From an uncultured Parvularculaceae bacterium (GTDB lineage: Bacteria; Pseudomonadota; Alphaproteobacteria; Caulobacterales; Parvularculaceae), in contig CAMYLZ010000009.1 in assembly GCA_947259375.1 (NCBI GenBank), positions 1-64,000 of the forward strand: a stretch of 64,000 bases of DNA, given 5' to 3'. The notes below the pieces were generated by a model. That model was given only the letters and a program-made list of their open reading frames with translations. It was not told the DNA's origin and made no database searches. Of the stretch, positions 1 to 9,134 are shown piece by piece. Positions within the stretch are counted from its first letter, which is position 1; each line of letters begins with the position of its first letter. Position numbers and translations under genes: made by a program.

Positions 1-250
1 CCGCCGGGATCAGCGCGCCGCGCGCCATCGCCATGCGGGCGCTGTCCTGCAGCCGGGGAAGCCCCGCCGCCGCGCCGGTCCACAACACGATCACCGGCAT
101 GCCTTCAGGCCCGTCCTGCGGCGCCGTTTCGACGCCCGGCGCGTCCGGACAAAGCGGCACGGGCCGGCGCCCGGCGCGCGCCAGGGCCGAGGCGGTTTTG
201 TCGGCAAGCGCTTCGTCCTGCGGCGCATGAAGAATGCAAACAGCCGGCAT
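1..250 (-). CDS. N-terminal part of an unidentified protein, possibly TIR-like (runs off the window)
   Basis: An open frame of 83 codons reads leftward from an ATG at 250 and is cut by the window edge. The protein begins MPAVCILHAPQDEALADK and continues with an alternating hydrophobic/alanine-rich pattern, including a strand-like PVIVLWTG near residue 55. The first strand followed by a DE(A) segment and an arginine-rich helix resembles the start of TIR-type domains, but I cannot confirm the family from 83 residues. Only a weak GGA lies upstream of the ATG. It is divergent from the comM-like gene. Confidence 0.5.
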   Translation of the reverse strand, partial: MPAVCILHAPQDEALADKTASALARAGRRPVPLCPDAPGVETAPQDGPEGMPVIVLWTGAAAGLPRLQDSARMAMARGALIPA

Positions 251-424
251 GGGTCCAATCGTTTCCGTCACGTTACGAGCGTTACGCCCTCTCGGGGACG
301 GGTCATAAGCTGATCCGTTCTTCTAAGGCGAATCGGAAACCGGCCGCGAGGCGCGGAGGGCTTAAGATTTGGCAAGAAATCCTGTGGAAAACCGCCGCGC
401 CGCCGGTTTCTTTTCGTAATAATT

Positions 425-439
425 GTTCTTGTATTGTTC
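425..439 (+). promoter_or_regulatory. LexA (SOS) box, alphaproteobacterial type GTTC-N7-GTTC
   Basis: GTTC at 425-428 and GTTC at 436-439 are separated by exactly seven bases (ttgtatt). This direct repeat is the operator recognised by LexA of alphaproteobacteria. It sits 57 bp upstream of the comM-like start at 496, in the only AT-rich part of this gap, so it most likely controls that gene. Confidence 0.75.
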
Positions 440-495
440 TTTTACTTGCGGCATGCTTGCCGCGGAGAGAGAAAAATGCAGCGGGGGGACGCGCG

Positions 496-2085
496 ATGGT
501 TGCGCAAATCACCACATTCGCCTTTCACGGGGTCGACGCCCGGCCGGTGACGGTGCAGGTGCAGCTCGCCAATGGCTCGAACCCTTTCACGATTGTCGGG
601 CTCGGCGACAAGGCGGTGTCGGAAGCGCGCGAGCGGGTGCGCGCGGCGTTGTCCGCCGTCGGCCTCGGCCTGCCGGCCAAGCGCATTATCGTCAATCTCG
701 CCCCCGCCGACCTGCCCAAGGAGGGCAGCCATTTCGACCTTGCCATCGCGCTCGGCCTGATGATGGAAATGGGGGCCGCGCCCCGAGATGCGGCGGCGGG
801 CTTTGCCGTGATGGGCGAGCTTGGCCTCGACGGGTCGATCGCGCCTTGCGCCGGGGCGCTGCCCGCGGCGGTCGCGGCGAACGCCATGGGGCTGGGGCTG
901 ATCTGCCCGGCGGCCTGCGGCGCGGAAGCCGCCTGGGCGGGCGGCGATGCAACGATCCTGGCGCCGAAATCCCTGATCCAGCTGGTCAATCATTTCAAAG
1001 GGTCGCAAGTCTTGAGCGCCCCCGAACCGGGCGCCCTCGCGGCCCCGTCGGCGGTCCCCGATCTTGCCGATGTCAAAGGCCAGGAGACCGCCAAGCGTGC
1101 GCTCGAAGTCGCCGCCGCGGGCGGTCATAATCTGCTGATGGTCGGCCCGCCGGGCGCCGGCAAGTCGATGCTGGCCGCCCGCCTGCCCGGCCTGTTGCCG
1201 CCGCTGTCGCCAGCCGAAATGCTGGAAATATCGATGGTGCAGTCGCTGGCCGGCCAATTGGAAGGCGGCCGGCTGACGCGAGCCCGGCCGTTCCGGGCGC
1301 CGCATCATTCCGCCTCCATGGCGGCGATGATCGGCGGCGGCGTGCGCGCCCGCCCGGGCGAGGCGTCGCTCGCTCATCACGGCGTCCTGTTCCTTGATGA
1401 ATTGCCGGAATTTTCCGCGCCGGTGCTCGACAGCCTGCGCCAGCCGCTGGAGACCGGCGACGTCCTGATCGCCCGGGCGAATTTTCACGTGCGTTATCCG
1501 GCCCGGTTTCAACTGGTTGCGGCGATGAATCCGTGCCGCTGCGGTTACGGCAAGGCGAGCGGACGGGCCTGCGGGCGCGGGCCCAATTGCGAAGAAATCT
1601 ACCAGTCGCGAATTTCCGGCCCGCTGCTTGATCGCATGGATCTCGCCATTGAATTGCCAGCGGTGACGCCCGCCGATCTCGCTGCGCCGGCGGATGGCGA
1701 GACGACCGCGATCGTCGCCAAACGGATCGCCGCCGCGCGCGCCGCGCAACGCGCGCGAATGCAAAATTCCGGGCCGGGCGGCGCCCTGAGCAACGCCGCA
1801 CATACCAACGCCGCGTTGGGCGATGCAGCGCTATCGGTGATTGCAAAACCGGATGCGGAAGGCGCCGCGCTGTTGACCCGCGCCGCTGAAGCGCTCGGTC
1901 TTTCGGCCCGCGCCTATACCCGCATTCTAAGAGTGGCGCGCACGCTCGCCGATCTTGATGGGGCCGATGGCGTCAAAAGGCGGCATGTGGCCGAAGCGGT
2001 GAGTTTCCGCCGCCGGGACGGGCGCACAGGGCCTGCGGCCGGCCAAACGGCGCCCGCGCGTGAGGCGCCGACGGCGTCGTTTTGA
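496..2085 (+). CDS. comM: ComM/YifB-type Mg-chelatase-like AAA+ ATPase
   Basis: A 529-aa protein of the YifB/ComM family, close to the usual ~500 aa. It has an N-terminal Lon-protease-like S5 fold, then an AAA+ module with Walker A GPPGAGKS near residue 217 and Walker B FLDELPEF near 299. A cysteine-bearing insert (NPCRCGYGK...C...C) follows, then the C-terminal Mg-chelatase helical domain. ComM in naturally competent bacteria is a hexameric branch-migration helicase acting on integrating DNA. The ATG at 496 was chosen because GGGGGGA lies 8 bases upstream; a TTG at 457 is in frame but less likely. The LexA-type box upstream suggests damage induction. Confidence 0.93.
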   Translation: MVAQITTFAFHGVDARPVTVQVQLANGSNPFTIVGLGDKAVSEARERVRAALSAVGLGLPAKRIIVNLAPADLPKEGSHFDLAIALGLMMEMGAAPRDAAAGFAVMGELGLDGSIAPCAGALPAAVAANAMGLGLICPAACGAEAAWAGGDATILAPKSLIQLVNHFKGSQVLSAPEPGALAAPSAVPDLADVKGQETAKRALEVAAAGGHNLLMVGPPGAGKSMLAARLPGLLPPLSPAEMLEISMVQSLAGQLEGGRLTRARPFRAPHHSASMAAMIGGGVRARPGEASLAHHGVLFLDELPEFSAPVLDSLRQPLETGDVLIARANFHVRYPARFQLVAAMNPCRCGYGKASGRACGRGPNCEEIYQSRISGPLLDRMDLAIELPAVTPADLAAPADGETTAIVAKRIAAARAAQRARMQNSGPGGALSNAAHTNAALGDAALSVIAKPDAEGAALLTRAAEALGLSARAYTRILRVARTLADLDGADGVKRRHVAEAVSFRRRDGRTGPAAGQTAPAREAPTASF

Positions 2086-2136
2086 CCCCGTTCCCTTAAC
2101 GCAGCGGCAAGGCGCAAACCCCGCCAGCATGCGAAT

Positions 2137-2151
2137 TTAACCGCTTCCTAA
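2137..2151 (+). promoter_or_regulatory. CtrA-type box (TTAA-N7-CTAA)
   Basis: TTAA at 2137-2140 and CTAA at 2148-2151 are separated by seven bases, one mismatch from the CtrA consensus TTAA-N7-TTAA. The box lies about 80 bp upstream of the hybrid kinase start. One-mismatch matches occur by chance, so this is only suggestive. Confidence 0.4.
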
Positions 2152-2232
2152 CGACGTTTCTCAACCCTTTTTCAAACCCGCGCCGCGACAATGGGGCTCG
2201 GTTTTGTTCGGGTACCGGGGAACATCATATTT

Positions 2233-4092
2233 ATGCTGCATCATGAAGTCACAAACGCCAATGCACGCGAATTGATTGTCGTTTGCGACGATGGCGGTTT
2301 TATCCGCTTTGTCTCGCAGAGTTTTTCAGCATTTTTCGGCGCGCCGGCGCAAGATTGGAACGGGCGCGCCTTCGCCCCTGGCGGCGAGGAAGCCGCCCCC
2401 GGCGCCCCAGCGCGATATCGCACCGCCGCGCGCAACAGCGCCGGGGACGTGGTGCTGGAATGGACCGAAACCGTTTTGAGCGGCGGCGAGCGGCTTTACG
2501 TGGCGACGCCGGTCGATCTCGCGGCGCCGGCCAATGACAGCGATCCCGCCGAGCCCGCGCCGATGCGCGAGTTGAACGCAACCGCGCGCGATCCGAAATT
2601 GCAGCTATTGGCGACCATGAGCCATGAAATGCGCACGCCGCTGAATGGCATTCTCGGCATGACCGCGCTGCTTCTCGACACCGCGCTCGAACCCAATCAG
2701 CGCGCTTATGCGGAATCCGTGCGCGAGTCCGGCGTTTCCCTCCTTGCACTGATCAATGACCTGCTCGATTATTCAAAAATCGAAGCCGGCCGGCTCGAGA
2801 TCAAGCATGATTATTTCAGCGCCGTCGGCGTCGTGCAGGGCGTCGCGGAATTGCTCTCGCCGCGCTCGGTTGACAGAAATATCGAAATTACCGCCGTCAT
2901 CGACAACAACATTCCGCCAGAACTTCTCGGCGATGAAGCGCGGTTGCGCCAGGTGCTGATCAATCTTGCCGGCAATGGCGTCAAGTTCACCGATCAGGGC
3001 GGCGTCAGCATCGAGGCCAATCTCGTTTCCGCGACGGATGGCGTCGCGCGCGTGCGCTTTTGCGTGCGCGATACCGGCATCGGCGTGCCTGAAAACAAGC
3101 AGGCGCGCATTTTCGAAGAATTTGCGCAAGCCGGCTCCGACGCCGCGCGCGAACGCGAAGGCACCGGGCTCGGCCTCGCCATCGCCCGCAAGATCGTCCG
3201 CGCCATGGGCGGCGACATTACCCTTGTCAGCGCCCCCGGCGAGGGCAGCGCTTTTGGCTTCACCCTCGATTTCGCCTATGAAGAGGCCGCCGCCGCCCCG
3301 CCCGAGCCGATCGCCGCGCCGGTCGTCGTCGTTACCCGCTCGCCGGTGCTCGCCGAGGGCCTCGAAAAACAGCTTGTGGCGATCGGCGCCGACTGCGTCA
3401 TTCATGCACGCAGCGCCAACGCCGCGATTGAGGCGGTCAAAGGCCATGACAACGCCATTCTGCTCAGCGACACTGACTTCGCGGCGGAATGCGGCGCGGC
3501 AATGACGGAAAAATCGGCACGCGCCTATGTCTTGTTGTCGCCGCGCGACCGTCGCCGCCTGCCCGGATTGCGCGAGGCCGGTTTCGACGGTTATTTTATC
3601 AAGCCGACGCGCCAAAGCTCCTTATACAAACGATTTTTCGAAACTGAGCCGGAAAGCCCGCTGGAGCCGAGCAAACCGGTCAAGGCGCCGCGCGCGCGCG
3701 CCTATTCAGTGCTGCTGGCGGAAGACAACCAGATCAATGCGGTGCTGGCGACGACCATCATCAAGCGCGCCGGCCACCGCGTCGACGTCGCCCAGAACGG
3801 CGCCGAAGCGGTCGATGCGGTCGTCGCGCGGCCCTATGACCTGGTGCTGATGGACCTGCACATGCCCGATGTCGACGGCCTCGAAGCCGCGCGACGCATT
3901 CGCAATCTCGACAGCGACGCAAGGCGCATCCCGATCATCGCGCTGACCGCCAGCGCCATGGCCGCTGACCGGCAAAAATGCATCGCCGCCGGCATGGACG
4001 ACTTCCTGTCAAAACCGTTCGAGCCCGACGATCTCACCGGGCTGTTGTCCAAGTGGGGCGATGCGCAAAGCGCTTTCAGCGAAGCCTCGTGA
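2233..4092 (+). CDS. Cytoplasmic hybrid sensor histidine kinase (PAS-HisKA-HATPase-REC-REC)
   Basis: A 619-aa hybrid kinase with no membrane segment. An N-terminal PAS-like sensor (about 10-100) is followed by HisKA with phospho-acceptor His131 in SHEMRTPLNGI, and a HATPase domain with N and G boxes (DTGIGVP, GTGLGLAI). A degenerate receiver comes next, lacking the N-terminal acidic pair (VVVVTRSP) but keeping an IKP lysine. The C-terminal receiver is intact (LLAEDNQ, LMDLHMP, ALTA, LSKPF). GGGGAA lies about ten bases before the ATG at 2233; an in-frame ATG at 2191 has no ribosome site. The ligand and partner are unknown. A CtrA-type box lies upstream. Confidence 0.92.
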   Translation: MLHHEVTNANARELIVVCDDGGFIRFVSQSFSAFFGAPAQDWNGRAFAPGGEEAAPGAPARYRTAARNSAGDVVLEWTETVLSGGERLYVATPVDLAAPANDSDPAEPAPMRELNATARDPKLQLLATMSHEMRTPLNGILGMTALLLDTALEPNQRAYAESVRESGVSLLALINDLLDYSKIEAGRLEIKHDYFSAVGVVQGVAELLSPRSVDRNIEITAVIDNNIPPELLGDEARLRQVLINLAGNGVKFTDQGGVSIEANLVSATDGVARVRFCVRDTGIGVPENKQARIFEEFAQAGSDAAREREGTGLGLAIARKIVRAMGGDITLVSAPGEGSAFGFTLDFAYEEAAAAPPEPIAAPVVVVTRSPVLAEGLEKQLVAIGADCVIHARSANAAIEAVKGHDNAILLSDTDFAAECGAAMTEKSARAYVLLSPRDRRRLPGLREAGFDGYFIKPTRQSSLYKRFFETEPESPLEPSKPVKAPRARAYSVLLAEDNQINAVLATTIIKRAGHRVDVAQNGAEAVDAVVARPYDLVLMDLHMPDVDGLEAARRIRNLDSDARRIPIIALTASAMAADRQKCIAAGMDDFLSKPFEPDDLTGLLSKWGDAQSAFSEAS

Positions 4093-4137
4093 TCGCGCGC
4101 CTTTATTTCAACGAAAAACGCTCCTAGCGTCGCAGCC

Positions 4138-5502
4138 ATGAGTAACGACCTGCGCGCCGCATCCGGCGAGAAAACCCTGATCCAATCGCTGGCGACGTAT
4201 TTGCGCGCACGCAGCATCGTCATGTTGCTGCTCGGTTTTGCCGCCGGGCTGCCCTTCTACATGATCTATCAGAACCTGTCGCTGTGGCTCGCCGAGGCCG
4301 GCGTCGATAAGGGCGAGATCGGGCTGTTCGCCTGGACTGGCTTTGCGTTCGTCATCAAGCCGCTTTGGGCGCCGTTGCTTGATCGCGTGCCGATCCCGGT
4401 GCTGGACCGCATGGTCGGGCGCCGGCGCGCCTGGATGGCCGCCGCGCAAGTCGGGATCATCGCCACGCTGCTCGCCATGTCGGCGGCGGATCCGGGCGCC
4501 AATCTCTTATATGTGGCGGTCGTCGCCGTGGCGATGGCCTTCGCCGCCGCCACCCAGGACATCGCCATCGACGCCTGGCGGATTGAGGCCGCGACCGACG
4601 AAGAACAGGGCGTAATGGCGGCGATGTATCAATATGGCTATCGCGTCGCCATTATGGTGGCGGGCGCCGGCGCGCTGTTTGTCGCCGATGTCGCCAACTG
4701 GGCCGCAGCCTATCAGGCCATGGCGGTGCTGATGGGCGTCGGCCTGCTCACCGTGTTTTTCGCACCGAAGGTTGAGGTCCGCGAATATGTGCCGCCGACG
4801 CGCGCGCCATTGCCGCAAATGATCTCAAAATCCGTAATCGGACCGTTTCGCGATTTCTTTTCGCGTTACGGCGTCAATGCGCTGGTCATCTTGCTGTTCA
4901 TCGCCCTGTTCCGGGTGCCGGACTTCCTGATGGGATACATGACCGGCCCGCTCTATATCGACCTTGGTTATGACAAGACGACGATCGGCGCGATCCGCTC
5001 CGGCGTCGGGCTGTTCGCCATCCTGTTCGGCGTGTTTCTCGGCGGCGTGATCGTCGCGCGGTTTGACTTTCGCTGGAGCCTTTTGTTCGGCGTCGTCTCG
5101 CAAGCGGCGACGAACCTCGTCTATACTTGGCTGGCGCTTTCCGACGGCACGGTTGGCGGGCTCGCTGTCGCGGTGGTGTCGGACAATATCGCCTATGGCG
5201 CGGCCGGAACGATCCTTATCGCTTACATGTCGAGCCTTACCAATACGGCCTTCACCGCCACGCAATATGCGCTGTTCAGCTCGTTCTACGCCCTGCCCGG
5301 CAAATTTGTCGGCGGGTTTTCCGGCTTCATGGTCGAGGGCGTCGGCTTTGCCTGGTTCTTCGCCATCACCGCGATTATCGGCATACCGACCGCTTTTCTG
5401 GTGTTCTTCCTGAAAGGCATGGAGGAATTCAAAAAAGACGCGCCGCCCGAAAAAAGCGGCGATCCTGGTTCCATCGATCAACCGGAAAATGCGCCGGCAT
5501 AA
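4138..5502 (+). CDS. MFS transporter, AmpG (muropeptide permease) family
   Basis: A 454-aa polytopic membrane protein with about 12 predicted helices. The N-terminal signature LLLGFAAGLPFYMIYQNLS, followed by a lysine/tryptophan loop (FVIKPLWAPLLDR), is typical of AmpG permeases. These import GlcNAc-anhydroMurNAc peptides from the periplasm for cell-wall recycling. Length matches alphaproteobacterial homologues. The substrate is inferred from family; related proteins of this branch may carry other solutes. It lies 45 bp after the hybrid kinase on the same strand. Confidence 0.85.
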   Translation: MSNDLRAASGEKTLIQSLATYLRARSIVMLLLGFAAGLPFYMIYQNLSLWLAEAGVDKGEIGLFAWTGFAFVIKPLWAPLLDRVPIPVLDRMVGRRRAWMAAAQVGIIATLLAMSAADPGANLLYVAVVAVAMAFAAATQDIAIDAWRIEAATDEEQGVMAAMYQYGYRVAIMVAGAGALFVADVANWAAAYQAMAVLMGVGLLTVFFAPKVEVREYVPPTRAPLPQMISKSVIGPFRDFFSRYGVNALVILLFIALFRVPDFLMGYMTGPLYIDLGYDKTTIGAIRSGVGLFAILFGVFLGGVIVARFDFRWSLLFGVVSQAATNLVYTWLALSDGTVGGLAVAVVSDNIAYGAAGTILIAYMSSLTNTAFTATQYALFSSFYALPGKFVGGFSGFMVEGVGFAWFFAITAIIGIPTAFLVFFLKGMEEFKKDAPPEKSGDPGSIDQPENAPA

Positions 5503-5514
5503 ACCGCTGCGCCG

Positions 5515-5892
5515 CTAGCCCGCTGCGAGGCAAGCCTCAAGGTCGGGCTTTTCGGCGCCGGACTTTTGCGCCGCCGTATCCACATAGGCGACATGTGGGG
5601 CGCCCGCTTCATCCGGGTAAAGAATAATAATCAGCGTGCAGGATGTGAGCCCGTAACGACGATATTCGCCGGCGCCTTCGGAACGGGTCAGCGCCGGGGC
5701 GCCGAGAAGCGCATCGATAGTTTGCGGCCGGGCGCCGAGAATATCGCCCAGCACGAACACCGGCGCCGATGGCGCCGCCGCGGCGGGCGGCGCGGCGTCA
5801 ATCGACGGGCCGCTGGCGCAGGCCGTTAACAACAAACCGGCGGCGATCGACGCCGCCGCTGAAATTCTGAAACCGCTTATCGCCGCTGTCAT
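5515..5892 (-). CDS. Small predicted lipoprotein of unknown function
   Basis: A 125-aa protein with a signal peptide ending in lipobox LTAC (Cys25), so probably membrane-anchored in the periplasm. A proline/alanine-rich linker leads to a compact domain with VLGDILGA, then a segment ending LTSCTLIIILYPD and a final cysteine (LEACLAAG). The mid-domain looks like the small outer-membrane-lipoprotein fold (SmpA/BamE-like: a G-x-P substrate-binding helix then strands), but this is only an impression. It converges on the AmpG-like gene. Confidence 0.75.
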   Translation of the reverse strand: MTAAISGFRISAAASIAAGLLLTACASGPSIDAAPPAAAAPSAPVFVLGDILGARPQTIDALLGAPALTRSEGAGEYRRYGLTSCTLIIILYPDEAGAPHVAYVDTAAQKSGAEKPDLEACLAAG

Positions 5893-6052
5893 TGATCCCG
5901 CTCCGCCTTTTTAAAAAACGCGCGGGACGATAAGCGGCCCCGCGCCGCGCATCAACAGCGGCCAAGCTAACATCGCGGTAATGCGCCTTGCCATGCCCCG
6001 CCCGTCTGCCTATAAGCCCGCCGGAGTTAACGCCTCCATAAGGATTCCTTTC

Positions 6053-7051
6053 ATGCCGCAATCCGATCTCGACGTCATTGGCGTCGGCAACGCCGTTGTC
6101 GATGTCATCGCCAAAGCGGAAGACGCGTTTTTGAAAACGCACGATATTCCCAAAGGCGGCATGATCCTGATCGATGAAGACCGGGCGCGGGAAATCTACG
6201 CCGATATGGCGGCGGCGGTTGAAATCTCCGGCGGATCGGCGGCCAATTCGACCGCTTGCGTCGCCTCGCTGGGCGGGCGCGCGGGCTTTGTCGGCAAGGT
6301 CGCCGACGACACGCTGGGCGAAATTTTTCGCCATGACCTCAACGCCATCGGGGTAGAATATGATGTGACGCCGCTTGAGGGCGGGCCGGGCACCGGGCGC
6401 TGCCTGATCAATGTCACGCCCGACGCGCAGCGGTCGATGACGACGTTTCTCGGCGCGGCGGGCCATGCATCGATTGCGGATATCGATGCGGACCAGATCA
6501 GGCGCGGCGCCATCATCTTTTTCGAAGGCTATCTGTTCGAGCCGCAAACGCCGCGAAAAGCCTTTTACAAGGCGGCGGAAATCGCCCATGCGCATGACAA
6601 ACGCACGGCCATCACTCTGTCGGATTCAGGCTGCGTCGAGCGCGAATTTGACGCCTTTAATGCATTCATCGATCAGCATGTGGACATTTTGCTCGCCAAT
6701 GAGCATGAGGCCGCGGCGCTGTTCGGCTCCGACGATCTCGACATCATAATCGAAAAGGCGCGGGCGAAATGCGCGTTGACCGCGATCACCCGCTCGGAGA
6801 AAGGCTCTGTCCTGATCCCCCGCGAAGGGGATGTCGTGACGGTCGATGTCGTGCCGCCGGTAAAGCTCGAAGACACCACCGGCGCGGGCGATGCTTATGC
6901 CGCTGGTTTCCTGTTCGGCCTCGCGCGCGGATTTACGCTGGAGCGGGCCGGCGCGCTCGGTTCCCTGGCGGCGAGCGAGATCATCAGCCACTTCGGCGCG
7001 CGCCCGTCGCGCTCCCTCGCGGAAATGGCGCGAGAAACGGGTCTGCTTTAG
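6053..7051 (+). CDS. PfkB-family carbohydrate/adenosine kinase
   Basis: A 332-aa ribokinase-family enzyme. The N-terminus shows GVGNAVVDVIA, the first PfkB signature region includes GGSAANSTACVASLGG, and the C-terminal signature DTTGAGDAYAAGFLFG contains the catalytic aspartate. Alphaproteobacterial orthologues are annotated as adenosine kinase (adenosine to AMP, purine salvage); the substrate is by homology. AAGGA lies nine bases before the ATG at 6053, which is preferred over the upstream in-frame ATG at 5981. Its stop codon interlocks with the stop of coaE on the other strand. Confidence 0.9.
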   Translation: MPQSDLDVIGVGNAVVDVIAKAEDAFLKTHDIPKGGMILIDEDRAREIYADMAAAVEISGGSAANSTACVASLGGRAGFVGKVADDTLGEIFRHDLNAIGVEYDVTPLEGGPGTGRCLINVTPDAQRSMTTFLGAAGHASIADIDADQIRRGAIIFFEGYLFEPQTPRKAFYKAAEIAHAHDKRTAITLSDSGCVEREFDAFNAFIDQHVDILLANEHEAAALFGSDDLDIIIEKARAKCALTAITRSEKGSVLIPREGDVVTVDVVPPVKLEDTTGAGDAYAAGFLFGLARGFTLERAGALGSLAASEIISHFGARPSRSLAEMARETGLL

Positions 7052-7650
7052 CGGTCTGCAAACCGTTCGAGGATTTTACCATAGAGCTGGTTGGCCTCGG
7101 CGCGCGTCGCTTCTATCGGCCGTCCCGTCTCAATGACATAGTCAGCAAGCTGACGTTTTTCGGCGTCCGGCGTTTGGCGCGCCAGGATGGCGGCGAATTT
7201 CTCTTCGCTCATGCCCGGCCGCGCGAGAACGCGCTGGCGCTGGATCGCCGCCGGGGCGCTGACGACAATGGTCGCGTCAAAACCCGCTTGCATATTGTTC
7301 TCAAACAAAAGCGGAATATCGAGAACCGCGAGAGGCGCGCCGGCCTGCGCCGCATTGAAGACAAACGCATCGCGGTCCTCGCTCACCAGCGGGTGAATGA
7401 TGTGTTCGAGGCGTTGAAGCGCGGCCGGATCGCTGAGCACGGTTTTCGCCAGCGCTGCGCGATCCACCGCGCCGTTTGTTACGGCTTCGGGAAATGCATC
7501 GGCAATCGGCATAACGCCGGCGCCGCCCGCCGCGTAAAGCCGGTGAACGGCGGCGTCCGCGTCCCACACGGCGGCGCCCAGCTCGGCGAACATCGAAAGC
7601 ACGGTCGATTTTCCCATGCCGATGGAGCCGGTGAGGCCGATGGTGATCAT
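7048..7650 (-). CDS. coaE: Dephospho-CoA kinase
   Basis: A 200-aa enzyme for the last step of coenzyme A synthesis. P-loop GLTGSIGMGKST is at the N-terminus, followed by DADAAVH and the conserved HPLV segment. It is the last gene of the leftward ppdR-maf-aroE-coaE operon and overlaps aroE by four bases. Its stop codon overlaps that of the convergent kinase gene, leaving no room for an intrinsic terminator. In many alphaproteobacteria dnaQ and secB follow coaE; here they are about 38 kb away. Confidence 0.96.
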   Translation of the reverse strand: MITIGLTGSIGMGKSTVLSMFAELGAAVWDADAAVHRLYAAGGAGVMPIADAFPEAVTNGAVDRAALAKTVLSDPAALQRLEHIIHPLVSEDRDAFVFNAAQAGAPLAVLDIPLLFENNMQAGFDATIVVSAPAAIQRQRVLARPGMSEEKFAAILARQTPDAEKRQLADYVIETGRPIEATRAEANQLYGKILERFADR

Positions 7651-8522
7651 GACGCTGCCTTTCGCGCGAGTTCTTGTTCAAGATGGTCGCGCAAAGCCTG
7701 ATCGACAACCGCCGCGCCGCCGAACCAGCCGCGAAAACCCGGAACCGCCTGATGCATCAGCATGGCGAGACCGTCGACGGTCTGAGCCCCGCAAGCGGCG
7801 GCAGCCTGTAACAACGGCGTTTTAAGCGGCGAATAGACAATGTCGGCGACCAGCGCCAAAGGGTTGAGGGCGGAAATATCGAGCACAAGCGGCGGCTGGC
7901 CGCTCATGCCGAGGCTCGTCGTATTGACGAGAAGATCGGCGGCTGCAAGCGCGGTTTCGCGCCGCGTCCAGTCGATCGCTTGGGCGTTGAAACGCTTGGC
8001 AAGCGCATCGGCCTTGTCACGGGTGCGGTTGGCGATGGAAATTTCTTCAACGCCGAGATCGCGCAAGGCGAGGATGACGCCGCGCGCGGCGCCGCCGGCG
8101 CCGAGCACCAGGGCGCGGCGGCCCGGGTCCGGTTTTTTCTCGCGCACCGCCGCAGCAAAGCCGGAAATGTCTGAATTATCCGTATAAGGACCATCATCAG
8201 AGAAGGTGAGCATATTCGCCGCGCCGGCCTGTTGCGCATTGGCGCTGGCGGCGGCGGCGTATCGCAGCGCGTGTTCTTTATGCGGGATGGTGACATTGAC
8301 GCCCTGAAACCCGAGGGTGCGCAAAGCATCCATCGCGCGCGTAAACGCGTCATAATCCGGCGCTACCGGGATCGGGATGTAATGGCCGGCAATCCGCGCG
8401 CGCCGCGCCCACAAATTGTGGATGAGCGGCGATAAAGAATGGGCCGCCGGCCAGCCGACCACGCCCGCAAGTTTGACATCAAGGCTTTGCGATTGATCGC
8501 CATTAGTCATGATCGCCGCCAT
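7647..8522 (-). CDS. aroE: Shikimate dehydrogenase
   Basis: A 291-aa NADP-dependent enzyme converting 3-dehydroshikimate to shikimate in aromatic amino-acid synthesis. It shows the substrate motif HSLSPLIHN, the catalytic lysine segment VTIPHKEHA, the nucleotide loop LGAGGAARGV and the late motif DIVYSPLKTPLL. The start could be 8522 or the ATG at 8510. It lies directly after maf and overlaps coaE. Confidence 0.95.
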   Translation of the reverse strand: MAAIMTNGDQSQSLDVKLAGVVGWPAAHSLSPLIHNLWARRARIAGHYIPIPVAPDYDAFTRAMDALRTLGFQGVNVTIPHKEHALRYAAAASANAQQAGAANMLTFSDDGPYTDNSDISGFAAAVREKKPDPGRRALVLGAGGAARGVILALRDLGVEEISIANRTRDKADALAKRFNAQAIDWTRRETALAAADLLVNTTSLGMSGQPPLVLDISALNPLALVADIVYSPLKTPLLQAAAACGAQTVDGLAMLMHQAVPGFRGWFGGAAVVDQALRDHLEQELARKAAS

Positions 8523-9134
8523 TTAAAAATCGAGCGCGCCTTCTTGGCGCAATAAATCCAGCAGCGGAAAAAGCGACAGGCCGAGAATGGCGAAATGGTC
8601 GCCTTCGACTTTCGAGAACAGCCGCCCGCCGAGCTTTTCAATCTGATAAGCGCCGACGCTGGTGAGGATTTCAGGACCGGCGGCGGCAAGATAAGCGTCG
8701 ATCTCGGCCGCGCGCATCGCCCGCAGCTCTAGGCGCGGGCGATCGAGATTACGCCAGATGATGCGCCCGCCGCGCGCCATCGCCACCGCATTGATCAGGG
8801 TATGCGCCGCGCCTTGCATATCGAGCAAACGAGCGCGCGCCTCGGCCATCGTTTCCGGTTTGTCATAGGGCCGGCCGGCAAATTCCATGATTTGATCGGA
8901 GCCGATAATGAGCGCGCCCGGATCGCCGGCCAAGGGTTCGGCGACGGCCATGCATTTGGCGTCGGCGAGCCGCATCGCGGTGTCGTTGAGGGACAACCCT
9001 TCGCGCGCCGCAGCGCGTTTGATCGCGGCTTCATCCACATGAGGGCGGCGGATCTCGAAATCGACACCGGCGCCGCGCAAAATGGCGGCGCGGATTTCAC
9101 TCCCCGAGGCGAGGATAATTTTCTTTTTAATCAT
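8523..9134 (-). CDS. maf: Maf-like nucleotide pyrophosphatase
   Basis: A 203-aa Maf/HAM1-fold protein. It starts KIILASGSEIRAAILRGAG, has the HVDEAAIK segment, the catalytic region IIGSDQIME, and ends with SVGAYQIE and VEGDHFAILGL. Family members hydrolyse dTTP/UTP or modified nucleotides. The ATG at 9134 overlaps the stop of ppdR in an ATGA arrangement, which fixes the start. A longer in-frame extension upstream lies inside ppdR and is not real. Confidence 0.94.
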   Translation of the reverse strand: MIKKKIILASGSEIRAAILRGAGVDFEIRRPHVDEAAIKRAAAREGLSLNDTAMRLADAKCMAVAEPLAGDPGALIIGSDQIMEFAGRPYDKPETMAEARARLLDMQGAAHTLINAVAMARGGRIIWRNLDRPRLELRAMRAAEIDAYLAAAGPEILTSVGAYQIEKLGGRLFSKVEGDHFAILGLSLFPLLDLLRQEGALDF

